A stretch of 64,000 nt of DNA from Endozoicomonas sp965198415 (GCA_965198415.1 CBDAPN010000032.1:558001-622000), one strand, 5' to 3'; positions 19,763 through 29,012 are shown, counted from the first letter of the stretch. The notes: generated by a model from the letters alone, not told the origin. Program-made: numbers and translations.

Positions 19763-20008
19763 TTAGATGGGTCTGTTGCCGTATTCTCCAGAAGGTTTTT
19801 TTGGTGGGTCGGCAGAGATGTTTGATGAGACTTGTTCGATTTGTCCGCCATTTTTCAGGAACTCTTCAACTTGAGAGTCCAGGCTTTCTCTGAGTTTTTT
19901 CCGGGATTCTACCGTCCGCTCTTCTGCGGGTTCGTCGCGACTGCCCAAATAACCGATATCAACGCCATCAAAACCAGCAGCAGCTTTTGTAGGCTTTCTC
20001 CGTGCCAT
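19763..20008 (-). CDS. sutA: SutA-like RNA polymerase-associated regulator
   Basis: 81 residues. The C-terminal half (EEFLKNGGQIEQV, then ADPPKKPSGEYGNRPI) closely matches Pseudomonas SutA, a small, mostly disordered protein that binds RNA polymerase and adjusts transcription in slow growth. The N-terminus differs: instead of the long acidic tail there is a basic start (MARRKPTKAAAG) followed by a moderately acidic stretch. The family call therefore rests on the helix plus the C-terminal tail. A strong terminator follows it, suggesting a single-gene transcript. Confidence 0.8.
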   Translation of the reverse strand: MARRKPTKAAAGFDGVDIGYLGSRDEPAEERTVESRKKLRESLDSQVEEFLKNGGQIEQVSSNISADPPKKPSGEYGNRPI

Positions 20009-20215
20009 AGCTATGTCCTCTAGTTACTGGTTATCGAAATACTTTTTGTACCGCTTTATATTATTTCGATAGTTTGTGTTTGACTTTATGTCCAAGTAAT
20101 TATTTATAGTCCAGTGTGGCCAAAATGCCAGTCCGATTACAGCTCAATATTCCCAATAGCTTTCACGACTATACCTCCTTAATAAAAACACATTTTTGAT
20201 ATCCGCAATTCATCA

Positions 20216-20644
20216 TTACGTATAACATTCACCTTGTAAAGTGATGATTAACCGACGGCTACCGCCATTATTCCGATGCTCTCCCAACCAAATGCCTTGC
20301 CAGGTACCAAGTGCCAAAGTACCGTCAGTAATCGGAATCATTACATCGGCACCAAACAGGCTGGATTTAATGTGTGCAGGCATATCGTCACTACCTTCCA
20401 GAATATGAACAAAATAATCTTTGTTTTCAGGAACATAGCGTTTTATAAATGTTTCCATATCATGGCGAACGTTACAGTCGGCTTTTTCATTCAACGTTAG
20501 CGACGCCGAAGTATGCTGAATAAACACATGACACAAGCCGGTTTTGTATTGCGCCAACTCTGGCAGTTTGCCGATGATGATTTCGGTAATTATGTGAAAA
20601 CCGCGCTGATAGGCGGGGAGAACAATTTGCTTTTGCAACCACAT
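20216..20644 (-). CDS. yjbQ: YjbQ family (UPF0047) protein
   Basis: 142-residue member of the YjbQ/UPF0047 family, some members of which have thiamine-phosphate synthase side activity; the physiological role is unsettled. Diagnostic motifs are CHVFIQHTSASLTLNE, then DDMPAHIKSSLFG and the end region GTWQGIWLGEHRNNGGSRR, which carry the conserved His/Asp residues of the putative metal site. ATG 20644 has AAGGG eight bases upstream. It lies alone between divergent or empty regions. Confidence 0.9.
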   Translation of the reverse strand: MWLQKQIVLPAYQRGFHIITEIIIGKLPELAQYKTGLCHVFIQHTSASLTLNEKADCNVRHDMETFIKRYVPENKDYFVHILEGSDDMPAHIKSSLFGADVMIPITDGTLALGTWQGIWLGEHRNNGGSRRLIITLQGECYT

Positions 20645-21072
20645 AACCAGACCCTTGCAACGAAAAGAATCATCAATAATTGACTGCTAAAAGACTATCC
20701 GGGAATAAAATTTATCCAGCTATTTAACGTCAGTCATAAATTATAGTTTCTTCGTCGTATGTTTGTGACAAAAAAACTCTTTCTATAAGCGTGGCAGTTC
20801 TATGAGCTTTTTGCCCACAATATTTTTATTATCCGTAGGCTTTGTAGTGCGTATGTATCTGCTGGCGCAGCTTTCACATGATAAACGACAGTCGTTTACC
20901 AAAGAGTTTTAGAAGCAGGGTAATGATCCTTGGAGGCTGTACGAGAATAGGACTCGTCTCAGTAGCAATAAGATTTTAAGGCCAATTCGCCGCTGCCGCA
21001 GTAGGGCTGACTACTATCGGGCAGCGTGAACAGAATTAACGAACAAACCCTCAATAATAAAGCTGCTCTATA
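20645..21072. other. Intergenic stretch with a tiny ORF and one repeat copy
   Basis: Contains a 36-codon plus-strand ORF at 20802-20912 with one hydrophobic N-terminal segment (MSFLPTIFLLSVGFVVRMYL) but no convincing ribosome-binding site. It also holds copy D of the dispersed element described under repeats (20976-21030). Nothing else is recognisable. Confidence 0.4.
20976..21030 (+). repeat. Dispersed element, copy D
   Basis: Begins GGCCAATTCGCCGCTGCCGC; read forward in the shared frame it gives GQFAAAAVGLTTIGQ. It matches copies at about 25790 and 38710 (opposite strand) and 52926 (same strand). In this copy the codon before GQF is TAA instead of TCA, so if it was ever coding it is now interrupted. 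The remainder diverges. Confidence 0.6.
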
Positions 21073-22419
21073 TCAGGCTGCATCCAGCTCAGAGCCTACC
21101 AGAATGCCCCGCAGTGAGTGAGGCAGGGCTTCTTTGACTTCTACCTCAGCGAAGTGGCCGATGAGGTGCGGATCGGAGCATTGGAAGTTGACAATGCGGT
21201 TACACTCGGTACGACCACTGAGTTGCCCCGGGTCTTTTTTCGAGTAGCCCGTAACCAGTATTTTCTGGGTTGAGCCCACTAAACGACGGCTGATCTGCAT
21301 CACCTGTTGGTTAATGCGATCTTGCAGAATTTGTAAACGCTGCTTTTTAACCGCTTCGGGTACGTTATCTTCCATTTCTGCAGCTGGGGTGCCGGGGCGC
21401 TTACTGAAAATAAAGCTGAAGGAAGTGTCAAAGCCTACTTCGGCAATGAGATTCATGGTGTCTTCAAAGTCCTGATCGGTTTCGCCGGGGAAGCCGACAA
21501 TGAAGTCAGATGAGAGTTTCAGCTGTGGGCGAACCTTAAGCAGTTGACGGATTTTTTTCAGGTAGTCGTCAGCGGTGTGCTCACGCTGCATCATTTGCAA
21601 AATGCGGTTGGAGCCGCTTTGTACCGGCAAGTGCAGATGGCTCACCAACTCAGGAACTTCGCCATAGACATTGACCAGGCTGTCAGAAAACTCCAGCGGG
21701 TGTGAGGTGGTAAAGCGGATGCGGTCAATGCCATCAATAGCAGCGACCAGTGTGATCAGTTCGGCGAGATCACAAACAGAACCATCATACTTCTCACCAC
21801 GATAAGCGTTGACGTTTTGACCGAGTAGGTTGATCTCCCGGACGCCTTTTTCAGCCAGGGTAAAACATTCAGCGACCACGTCATCCATTGGGCGGCTGAT
21901 TTCAGCACCACGGGTGTAGGGTACGATGCAGTAGGTACAATACTTGTCACAGCCTTCCATAATGGAAACGAAGGCAGTGGGGCCTTCAACACTGGGCTCT
22001 GGCAGGCGGTCAAATTTTTCGATTTCAGGGAAGGTGACATCCACCACCGGAATATGATTTGCCTTGCTAGCGTCAATCATTTCAGGCAAGCGATGCAGGG
22101 TTTGGGGGCCAAATACCACGTCAACCACGGGGGCGCGCTTACGAATCTCCTCGCCCTCCTGACTGGCAACACAGCCGCCCACACCGATGATGAGATCGGG
22201 ATTTTTCTCTTTAAGTTTGCGCCAACGGCCAAGTTGGTGGAAGAGTTTTTCCTGGGCTTTTTCCCGGACCGAACAGGTATTCACCAAAAGGACATCAGCC
22301 TCTTCGGGGTTTTCGGTCAACTCCAGGGTATGGGTTTCTCCGAGTAGGTCTGCCATACGGGCAGAGTCGTACTCGTTCATTTGGCAACCGTGGGTTTTGA
22401 TATAGAGTTTTTTGCTCAT
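21073..22419 (-). CDS. miaB: tRNA-2-methylthio-N6-dimethylallyladenosine synthase
   Basis: Radical-SAM methylthiotransferase that adds a methylthio group to isopentenyl-adenosine 37 of tRNAs reading UNN codons. It has 448 residues. The auxiliary cluster cysteines are Cys12, Cys49 and Cys83; the radical-SAM CxxxCxxC is Cys157, Cys161 and Cys164, the same numbering as E. coli MiaB. A C-terminal TRAM domain follows (KILVTGYSKKD... to VEVKEALPHSLRG). The frame is open for 33 more codons upstream, but MSKKLYIKTHGCQMNEYDS is the normal N-terminus. Divergent from the DUF1820 gene. Confidence 0.97.
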   Translation of the reverse strand: MSKKLYIKTHGCQMNEYDSARMADLLGETHTLELTENPEEADVLLVNTCSVREKAQEKLFHQLGRWRKLKEKNPDLIIGVGGCVASQEGEEIRKRAPVVDVVFGPQTLHRLPEMIDASKANHIPVVDVTFPEIEKFDRLPEPSVEGPTAFVSIMEGCDKYCTYCIVPYTRGAEISRPMDDVVAECFTLAEKGVREINLLGQNVNAYRGEKYDGSVCDLAELITLVAAIDGIDRIRFTTSHPLEFSDSLVNVYGEVPELVSHLHLPVQSGSNRILQMMQREHTADDYLKKIRQLLKVRPQLKLSSDFIVGFPGETDQDFEDTMNLIAEVGFDTSFSFIFSKRPGTPAAEMEDNVPEAVKKQRLQILQDRINQQVMQISRRLVGSTQKILVTGYSKKDPGQLSGRTECNRIVNFQCSDPHLIGHFAEVEVKEALPHSLRGILVGSELDAA

Positions 22420-22647
22420 TTCACACTTTACTGGCTTGTGCCTGAGAGGGCTCAAACCTGCAGCGAGGTTAAGCCGTTCATAACATCTAAACGGTGTATT
22501 ATAGCCAGCCTCAGGCACAGTGGATAGTAGTATTCAATGCAGTAGTTTCTGTTCAGGCACAATTGAAAATAGAGCCAAAAAAATCAACGCCGTTTTGCTT
22601 TGTGCTAAGATCCGCCCCCGAAATCTTAAATACGGTGATAAAAGCTA

Positions 22648-22974
22648 ATGGCGACAACCCCTATTTTTCGCGTGATCTTCCAAAATCAGGGCGAGGTGTT
22701 TGAAGTCTACGCCCGTCAAATCTTCCAGAGTGAGCTCTGGGGGTTTATTGAAGTGGAAGAGTTTATCTTTGGCGAGCGCAGCCAGCTGCTGGTTGATCCG
22801 GGCGAAGAGAAACTCAAAGCCACTTTTGAAGGGGTAAAACGCAGCTACATTCCACTAAATACCATTATTCGCATTGATGAGGTGGAGAAAGAGGGTATGG
22901 GCAAAGTCTCTGAAGCCCAGGGTGATAATGTCCGGCCTTTTCCAGTAATGCCGCACCTGCCGCAGAAGGATTAA
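22648..22974 (+). CDS. DUF1820 family protein
   Basis: 108 residues matching the DUF1820 family of small gammaproteobacterial proteins (PIFRVIFQNQGEVFEVYARQ, then GFIEVEEFIFGE and the C-terminal MPHLPQKD). The function is unknown. The family is common in Pseudomonas and relatives and often sits near miaB, as here where the two are divergent. The fold is predicted to be mostly beta strands followed by a Pro-rich tail. ATG 22648 follows GGTGA. Confidence 0.88.
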   Translation: MATTPIFRVIFQNQGEVFEVYARQIFQSELWGFIEVEEFIFGERSQLLVDPGEEKLKATFEGVKRSYIPLNTIIRIDEVEKEGMGKVSEAQGDNVRPFPVMPHLPQKD

Positions 22975-22989
22975 GCTACGGCGCGCTGC

Positions 22990-23018
22990 GCCCTCTTACT
23001 GCATCTGAGTAAGAGGGC
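22990..23018. terminator. Hairpin between convergent genes
   Basis: GCCCTCTTAC pairs perfectly with GTAAGAGGGC around a nine-base loop. It lies 16 bases after the DUF1820 gene and 12 bases before the stop of the opposing membrane-protein gene. There is no T run on either side. Confidence 0.55.
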
Positions 23019-23029
23019 TCTGCGAGGGC

Positions 23030-23662
23030 TCACGCCATGGTTTGATCGTTGCAATGGTTTTTAAACAGCAGATAAAGCCCGCTGCCAAGCAACAGGTTGC
23101 CAAGGCCGGTCAGGTACCGGAACAGGTCTGCCCGCAGATAGCCTGCCAACGTGCCTTCAGTACCAATGATCAGCGCTCCGGTGTAGTAACTGGCAATTGC
23201 AGCAATGATCAGCCATTTCGCCCCCGGCTCCAGAGTTGAGCGCACCAGCAGGTACAATGCGAACGCCAGCAGCAACCCAATTTGTAAGTCACGGTAAACG
23301 GTTTCCAGCCCATACCAGCGGCATACTTCATAAACGATGCACACCCCCAGAATAATTCGCCCCCAAGCTGCCCGCGGCAGACTTTTGCCCAGCACGCCGA
23401 GGCAGGTCGCCATGCCCGTTAGCGGCGGAGCCAAGAACATCGCTGCGTTGACCAGCATTTTGTGAGGAGAAGCCCAAACAGTGGAAAACCCGTAGTGCAA
23501 GCTGCCAGCGATGGCTGCAAGGGCCATCAGCAAAAAACCAAACAGTGCTGCCGTAGCGGAAATGCGATGTATTTTGGCAAACACTTTTTGCTGCGCCATA
23601 AGAAAAACGGCAAACAGACACGAAAACGCCAATACAGTTTCGGAAATGGCTAGAGAACTCAT
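23030..23662 (-). CDS. Unknown polytopic inner-membrane protein
   Basis: 210 residues with about seven hydrophobic segments spread over the whole length, short loops and no large soluble domain. The first segment (TVLAFSCLFAVFLMAQ) starts almost at the N-terminus. Single charged or polar residues sit within the segments (EVCRWYGLETVYRD between TM4 and TM5). No transporter or enzyme signature is recognised. ATG 23662 is preferred to a TTG three codons upstream. It lies downstream of the thiE-hemL pair on the same strand but after a 69-base gap. Confidence 0.75.
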   Translation of the reverse strand: MSSLAISETVLAFSCLFAVFLMAQQKVFAKIHRISATAALFGFLLMALAAIAGSLHYGFSTVWASPHKMLVNAAMFLAPPLTGMATCLGVLGKSLPRAAWGRIILGVCIVYEVCRWYGLETVYRDLQIGLLLAFALYLLVRSTLEPGAKWLIIAAIASYYTGALIIGTEGTLAGYLRADLFRYLTGLGNLLLGSGLYLLFKNHCNDQTMA

Positions 23663-23730
23663 CGTTGGCAAGATTGAATAACCTGTGAAATCGTTGTTGT
23701 TAATTGTTCCACAAAACCGGTTAACCTGAT

Positions 23731-25014
23731 TCAGTTTAACCGGGAAAAGGCCTGTTCTGCGGCTTTGAAAGTAGCATCAAGTTCTGCCTGACTATGGGCA
23801 ATGGAAATAAAGCCAGCTTCAAAGGCTGAAGGTGCCAGATAGACGCCATTATCGAGCATGCCATGAAAGAACTTGCCGTAACGCGCGGTGTCGCAGGCCA
23901 TGACGTCGGCAAAGCAGTTCACTTCTTTTTGGTCAGTAAAAAACAGCCCAAACATGCCACCGGCCTGTGAGGTAGTAAAGGGAACACCCGCAGAGTTTGC
24001 CCTTTCCTGCAAGCCATGCAGCAACAGGCTCGTTTTTTCAGTCAGCGCCTGATGAAAACCGTGGGTTGAAAGATTTTCCAAAGTGGCCAGACCAGCCGCC
24101 ATGGCCAGCGGGTTACCAGACAGCGTTCCGGCCTGATACACCGGCCCCAAAGGCGCCAGATGCTCCATAATCTCTTTGCGCCCACCAAATGCGCCCACCG
24201 GTAAACCACCGCCAATAATCTTGCCCAGCGTGGTTAGGTCGGGCTGCACTGCGTAGTAAGCCTGAGCACCGCCTTTGGCTACACGGAATCCGGTCATGAC
24301 TTCATCGAAGATCAGCACTGTGCCGTATTCGTCACATAATTTGCGCAAACCCTCCAAAAAGCCTGCTGCGGGTGGAATGCAGTTCATATTACCAGCCACC
24401 GGCTCAATAATGATGCAGGCAATTTCATGACCCCATTCCTTGAAGGTCGCTTCTGCTTCCGCCAGATTGTTGTAGGTCAGAGTAATGGTTTTTTCCGCCA
24501 GAGCAGCGGGGACACCGGGGGAGTTTGGAACCCCCAGCGTCAAAGCGCCGGAGCCGGCTTTAACCAGCAAAGAATCTGAGTGGCCGTGGTAGCAGCCCTC
24601 GAATTTGATGATACGCTCACGATGGGTATAGCCCCGAGCCAGGCGAATGGCGCTCATGGTGGCCTCGGTACCAGAGTTCACCATACGCAGCAGTTCCATA
24701 GAAGGCACCATGTCCCGCACCATTTTAGCCAGCTGGGTTTCCAGCTCCGTAGGGGCGCCAAAACTCATACCGGCTAAGGCCTGATCACGCACGGCGGCGA
24801 TCACATCCGGGTGATTGTGACCGAGAATCATCGGCCCCCAAGAGCCGATGTAATCAATGTACTCTTTGCCGTCAACGTCGTAGAGATGAGCACCCCGGCC
24901 TTTTTTGAAAAAGACCGGGTTGCCGCCCACGCCCTTGAAGGCGCGAACCGGTGAATTTACCCCGCCGGGGATAACCGTCTGGGCATCAGTAAAAAGTTCT
25001 TCAGAGCGAGACAT
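23731..25014 (-). CDS. hemL: Glutamate-1-semialdehyde 2,1-aminomutase
   Basis: PLP enzyme that makes 5-aminolevulinate from glutamate-1-semialdehyde in the C5 route to haem. It has 427 residues. The N-terminal signature is PGGVNSPVRAFKGVGG. The PLP-ring aspartate is in FDEVMTGFR, the Schiff-base lysine in LGKIIGGGLPVGAFGG, and YQAGTLSGNPLAMAAG follows. AGGAAGTG precedes the ATG at 25014. It is 54 bases downstream of thiE; a thiE-hemL pair is the usual arrangement in Pseudomonas-type genomes. Confidence 0.97.
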   Translation of the reverse strand: MSRSEELFTDAQTVIPGGVNSPVRAFKGVGGNPVFFKKGRGAHLYDVDGKEYIDYIGSWGPMILGHNHPDVIAAVRDQALAGMSFGAPTELETQLAKMVRDMVPSMELLRMVNSGTEATMSAIRLARGYTHRERIIKFEGCYHGHSDSLLVKAGSGALTLGVPNSPGVPAALAEKTITLTYNNLAEAEATFKEWGHEIACIIIEPVAGNMNCIPPAAGFLEGLRKLCDEYGTVLIFDEVMTGFRVAKGGAQAYYAVQPDLTTLGKIIGGGLPVGAFGGRKEIMEHLAPLGPVYQAGTLSGNPLAMAAGLATLENLSTHGFHQALTEKTSLLLHGLQERANSAGVPFTTSQAGGMFGLFFTDQKEVNCFADVMACDTARYGKFFHGMLDNGVYLAPSAFEAGFISIAHSQAELDATFKAAEQAFSRLN

Positions 25015-25068
25015 GGTGACACTTCCTAAGTGCTTGTATCAGCAAAGATACTGTTTCTGCGAGAATTA

Positions 25069-25713
25069 TTATGTGAGAGAAGAGTGCTGATCGGTAAACA
25101 GCTGCGTGAATTGCCGGGCACGCTCCCGGATATTTTGCGCCGTAAACAGGTTGTTCACTACCGCCACCATGTCCGCTCCGGCATCAATGGCCGTACTGGC
25201 GTTCTCCAGAGTGATGCCGCCAATGGCAACTACCGGCAGGTCAAACTGCTGACGTGCTGCGCTCAGGATGGAGAGATCGGCCTGCCGGGCTTCGGGCTTG
25301 GTCCGGGATGGAAAAAACTTGCCAAAGGCGATGTAATCAGCACCCTGCTCCACGGCGGCTTTGGCGTTTTCCATGGAGTTACCGCAGCTGATGCCAATCA
25401 AAGCGTAATCACCCAACCGCTTTCGGGCATTGAGCAGGCTCTCATCGTGTTGACCGAGATGGACGCCATCGGCTTCAACGTCAAGAGCCAGTTCTACGTC
25501 GTCATTGATGATCAGGATAGCCTGATGTTTATGACTAAGAACCTTCAGCGCGCCAGCCTGGCGCAGCCTTTTGGCAGAGTCCAGGCTTTTGTCGCGGTAC
25601 TGAATAACTTTCATGCCACCGAGTAGCGCCTGTTCTACGGTTTCTAGCAGAATGCGGTCATCTGGTTGCAGTTGACTGTCAGTGATACCGTACAAGCCGT
25701 GAAATCTGTGCAT
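25069..25713 (-). CDS. thiE: Thiamine-phosphate synthase
   Basis: Joins the pyrimidine (HMP-PP) and thiazole (THZ-P) halves of thiamine. It is a TIM barrel of 214 residues. Motifs: GLYGITDSQL at the N-terminus, VIQYRDKSLD (substrate-binding strand), INDDVELALDVEADGVHLGQHD (split here: INDDVELAL and ADGVHLGQ), IGISCGN, YIAFGKFFPSRTKPEA and VAIGGIT. Probably first gene of a thiE-hemL operon. Confidence 0.95.
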   Translation of the reverse strand: MHRFHGLYGITDSQLQPDDRILLETVEQALLGGMKVIQYRDKSLDSAKRLRQAGALKVLSHKHQAILIINDDVELALDVEADGVHLGQHDESLLNARKRLGDYALIGISCGNSMENAKAAVEQGADYIAFGKFFPSRTKPEARQADLSILSAARQQFDLPVVAIGGITLENASTAIDAGADMVAVVNNLFTAQNIRERARQFTQLFTDQHSSLT

Positions 25714-25782
25714 GGTTCATACCCAATGTGAATTAACCGGCAGAGTATACCAGTTTAGTTCGCCAGCCAAGAAGGGAAGAAG

Positions 25783-25930
25783 GAAGCTGGCGGAGAATAG
25801 CCCACACGACTGCGGCAACAGCAAATTGACCTGAAAAAAACAGAAACTTTCGAAGTAAACCAAGACTTAATAAAAACTCTCGGCGGTATGTTCTGAATTT
25901 TTTACCATGCTCGCTTCGGGCGCTGTCATC
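25783..25930 (-). repeat. Dispersed element, copy A
   Basis: The core 25783-25850 matches copy B (38710-38780) at DNA level (AGAATAGCC, GCAAATTG-CCTGAAA). A second matching block around 25893-25920 resembles B 38839-38869 (AATTTT-TACCAT-CTCGCT). Read on the minus strand it gives KFLFFSGQFAVAAVVWAIL with an open frame of at least 60 codons, which lacks a good start codon. It fills the gap between thiE and the transporter gene. Confidence 0.65.
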
Positions 25931-25985
25931 GCACAGCCTGCCGGTTAACGGGTATGGCGTGTTTCATCAGCCCTCTGAGTCCATG

Positions 25986-27266
25986 CTAAACCGGTGAGTC
26001 AATGACAGAACGCTCTTTTTCAACGAACTCATCAGGGGTGGTTTCACCCACGCTGCAAAGCACGCCGGCCACTGTATTGCCGACCACATTCGTCACCGTG
26101 CAGCCTGCATCCATGATCCGGTCGGTGGCGAGGATAATCGCCATGGCTTCCATGGGGAGTCCAACAGTTTGCAGCAGTACCCCGGTGGAAACGGCTGCCC
26201 CACCGGGAATCCCGCCGGTGGCAATGGCCAGTAAAAAAGTGGTGAACGCCATGGTCCCCATTTCCAGCGCAGTCAGCTCAATATGCCAGGCGTTAGCAAC
26301 AAAAATGACGGCAACGGCCATGTAAATGGCGGACCCGGACATATTAATAGTGGCACCAAGCGGCACGGTAAAACCGGCAATATGTTCCGGCACTTTGAAT
26401 TTTTCAATCAGGGTTTGATAAGTGACCGGAATGGAGGCATTGGAGCTGGCGGTAGAGAGGGCAAACATCACTTGCTCGCGGGTGTTGCGAATAAAAACCA
26501 TAGGTGAGCATTTCATCACCAGACCAATAAGGATTGGGTAGACGACAAACAACCACAGGCACATCACTAGCAAACCGGTTAATACGTATGAAAGCACACT
26601 TAAAATACTGCTGCCGTTGAGCGTCGCGGCCAGTTTGGCGGTGAGAAAAAATACCCCAACCGGAGCCAGGCTCATCACCATGCCCACCAGTTTCATCATG
26701 ACGTTATTCGCCAGATTAAACGTGTTACTGACACTGTGGGTTTCGTGGTTTTCCAGTTTTTTTATGGCAATACCTACAATGATGGCCATAAAAAGAATCT
26801 GCAGAATATTGCCATTGACCACCGCCTGAAACGGGTTCACCGGCACGATGTCAATCACCATATTCAGCAAAGACGGCAGTTGTGCGTCGCTGCCCCGGGC
26901 CAACTGGACGGCATGCCCCATATCAGCACCGGTACCGGGGGCGATAGCCAGAGCAATAGCAATGGCAGACGCTATGGCCAGCGCCGTGTTGCCCAGATAA
27001 ATAACAAACGTCTTGATGCTAAGGCGCCCCACTTGAGAGACGTCGTCAAGGCTGCAAACAGCATGGACGATGGAGATAAAAATCAACGGAATGACCAGCA
27101 TTTTTATCATTGCAACAAACATCACACCAACGGCGTGAAACAGACCATCAACCAGATACGTTTGCAGCAAGCCATCGGCAGAGCCACAGAGCTGGATGAT
27201 GACACCAACCCCCATACCCAGCACCAAGCCAAGCAAAATTTGCGGCGCTAAATTCTTGTGCAACAT
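25986..27266 (-). CDS. DAACS family sodium/proton-coupled amino-acid or dicarboxylate symporter
   Basis: 426-residue inner-membrane transporter of the GltP/DctA/GltPh family. Family landmarks: the serine-rich HP1 tip STASSNASIPVT, the NMSGSAIYMA sodium-binding motif in TM7, the HP2 tip ATGGIPGGAAVSTG and TM8 DRIMDAGCTVTNVVGN. The arginine that binds the substrate side-chain carboxylate in glutamate/aspartate transporters (DRxxDxxRT) is Cys389 here. The aspartate ending the NxxGD sodium site is Asn397. By analogy with human ASCT2, which also has Cys at the arginine position, a neutral amino acid is a likelier substrate than aspartate or C4-dicarboxylates. Single-gene unit. Confidence 0.88.
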   Translation of the reverse strand: MLHKNLAPQILLGLVLGMGVGVIIQLCGSADGLLQTYLVDGLFHAVGVMFVAMIKMLVIPLIFISIVHAVCSLDDVSQVGRLSIKTFVIYLGNTALAIASAIAIALAIAPGTGADMGHAVQLARGSDAQLPSLLNMVIDIVPVNPFQAVVNGNILQILFMAIIVGIAIKKLENHETHSVSNTFNLANNVMMKLVGMVMSLAPVGVFFLTAKLAATLNGSSILSVLSYVLTGLLVMCLWLFVVYPILIGLVMKCSPMVFIRNTREQVMFALSTASSNASIPVTYQTLIEKFKVPEHIAGFTVPLGATINMSGSAIYMAVAVIFVANAWHIELTALEMGTMAFTTFLLAIATGGIPGGAAVSTGVLLQTVGLPMEAMAIILATDRIMDAGCTVTNVVGNTVAGVLCSVGETTPDEFVEKERSVIDSPV

Positions 27267-27712
27267 AAATCCTCCAACCTTGAGTTGTGTGACACGGCTC
27301 TGTTAACCCCACGGCTTGGAATGTACTGCGTAATGGGTGCTCAAAAGAGCTCCCGGGAGCCGTAACAAAATCACGTTGTGGGCTGAACAAGTTGCTGAAA
27401 CGCCCCTCTTATTCTTGCTGCCATAGCGAAACCATCAGTGACTAACGGTGGGCGGCAGTGTTGGTGATTTGTTGTGATAACACTTTATATTAGTGGAAAT
27501 TTCTTATTTTTCTGAAAATAGCCGACTGTCTTTTTGGCCAGTAAGGAGAAGGTGTGCAAACGGCTATTAATTTGCACGAACGTAATAGAAAAGCATGGCG
27601 AGCATTGTAAACGGTCTCACTGAGAGAAATATGTGTAATAACATATGGAGACAGTCAGGTATTTTCTTTAAAATAGCTCGCTTTGCGATTCCAATGAAAA
27701 AGAGGTTATCTC
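27267..27712. other. Intergenic region between divergent transporter and grxD genes
   Basis: 446 bases with no supportable gene. It must hold the promoters of the DAACS gene and of grxD. It includes AT-rich stretches (TTTATATTAGTGG near 27486) and an AAGGAGAAG ribosome-binding-like site at 27543 followed only by very short ORFs. Confidence 0.4.
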
Positions 27713-28045
27713 ATGGACGTAATGGAGCAGATAAAAGAACAGATCGGGTCCAACACTATCCTGTTATACATGAAGGGCTCTCCTAAGATCCCCCAGTGCG
27801 GTTTCTCCTCCAAGGCAGTGCAGGCACTGATTGGCTGTGGAGAGCAGTTTGCTTTTGTCGATGTTTTGGCGAATCCAAAAATCAGAGCTCAACTGCCTGA
27901 GTATGCCAACTGGCCAACATTTCCACAGCTGTGGGTCAATGGTGAACTGATTGGCGGTTGCGATATCATCCTCGATCTTTACAACAGCGGTGAGCTGCAA
28001 AAAATAATTGCTGAAGCCGCTGCTGACAAAAAAGAAGAAGGTTAA
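27713..28045 (+). CDS. grxD: Monothiol glutaredoxin (Grx4 type)
   Basis: CGFS-type glutaredoxin that binds a bridging [2Fe-2S] cluster with glutathione and delivers it in iron-sulfur assembly. It has 110 residues. The active Cys29 is in PQCGFSSKAVQAL; the cis-Pro and GSH-binding residues are in WPTFPQLWVNGELIGGCDI. Lys21 in the MKGSP segment is the usual glutathione-binding lysine. AAGAGG precedes ATG 27713. Next to a peroxiredoxin gene on the same strand. Confidence 0.96.
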   Translation: MDVMEQIKEQIGSNTILLYMKGSPKIPQCGFSSKAVQALIGCGEQFAFVDVLANPKIRAQLPEYANWPTFPQLWVNGELIGGCDIILDLYNSGELQKIIAEAAADKKEEG

Positions 28046-28276
28046 GCACCAGCAAAACTTTCTTCTTCCTCCCCGCTGAAATAAAAAGCGCGCCGGGATA
28101 GCTTTCCGGCACAGCGCCACCGCCTTCTGAACCTGCCCTGCCCTTTTTAACTCTGAACCAGTGTGCGAAAACAGCTCGGCTGTATATAGTTAATGAGCAA
28201 GGTTCCTTGCGTGCACACATCCTGACAGGTTTTAAACCTCTCGCAATTATCTGCATAAACCATTGGAGATAGACTT

Positions 28277-28879
28277 ATGGGCGTATTAGTTGGCAAAGAG
28301 GCTCCCGACTTTACGGTACCGGCTGTACTTGCTGATGGCTCTATTGTTGATGCTTTTACTCTCTCAGAGGCCATTAGCGGCAAGTCTGGGCTGCTATTTT
28401 TCTACCCTCTGGACTTCACCTTTGTCTGCCCTTCAGAGCTGATTGCTCTGGATCATCGTATTGACCACTTTCAAGAGCGCAATATTGAAGTAATCGGCAT
28501 TTCCATTGATTCACACTTCACCCACAATGCGTGGCGTAATACCCCGGTAGATCAAGGTGGCATCGGGCCGGTACGATTTACGCTGGCGGCGGATATGACA
28601 CACCACATCTGCAAATCTTACGACGTTGAGTCCGAAGGTGGTGTTGCTTATCGTGGCGCTTTCCTGATTGATAAAAGTGGCTTCGTCCGTGCTCAAGTAG
28701 TGAATGACCTGCCCCTTGGCCGTAACATCGACGACCTGATTCGCGTCTTTGATGCCCTGCAATTCCATGAAGAGCATGGTGAAGTCTGTCCGGCCGGTTG
28801 GAGTAAAGGCGACAAAGGCATGACAGCATCACCGGAAGGTGTTGCCCAATACCTCTCTGAAAGCGCAAAAGATCTCTGA
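28277..28879 (+). CDS. Typical 2-Cys peroxiredoxin (AhpC/Prx1 group)
   Basis: Thiol peroxidase that reduces hydrogen and organic peroxides. It has 200 residues. The peroxidatic Cys51 lies in FTFVCPSELIALD with the supporting Pro/Thr of PLDFTFVCP; the resolving Cys171 lies in EVCPAGW. The tail continues beyond the resolving Cys (YLSESAKDL), lacking the exact YF motif of overoxidation-sensitive forms. GGAG lies eight bases before the ATG. The 231-base gap after grxD suggests a separate promoter. No ahpF partner is in the window, so reduction is probably by thioredoxin. Confidence 0.93.
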   Translation: MGVLVGKEAPDFTVPAVLADGSIVDAFTLSEAISGKSGLLFFYPLDFTFVCPSELIALDHRIDHFQERNIEVIGISIDSHFTHNAWRNTPVDQGGIGPVRFTLAADMTHHICKSYDVESEGGVAYRGAFLIDKSGFVRAQVVNDLPLGRNIDDLIRVFDALQFHEEHGEVCPAGWSKGDKGMTASPEGVAQYLSESAKDL

Positions 28880-29012
28880 ACAAAACCACAACAACGGCAC
28901 CCGCTGTAAAAACCCCGGCAAACTTTTTGCAGTGGGATACTTGACTCACAGCAAAATAACCTTATCATTCGCTGCCGTTGGTTGAGGATGATAAGCCCCT
29001 CACAAACGCTGT

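Noticed and set aside
27543..27614. AAGGAGAAG followed by GTG codons, a possible leader peptide before grxD
   Set aside because: Only 18-25 codon frames follow and no attenuator hairpin or codon bias supports a leader peptide.
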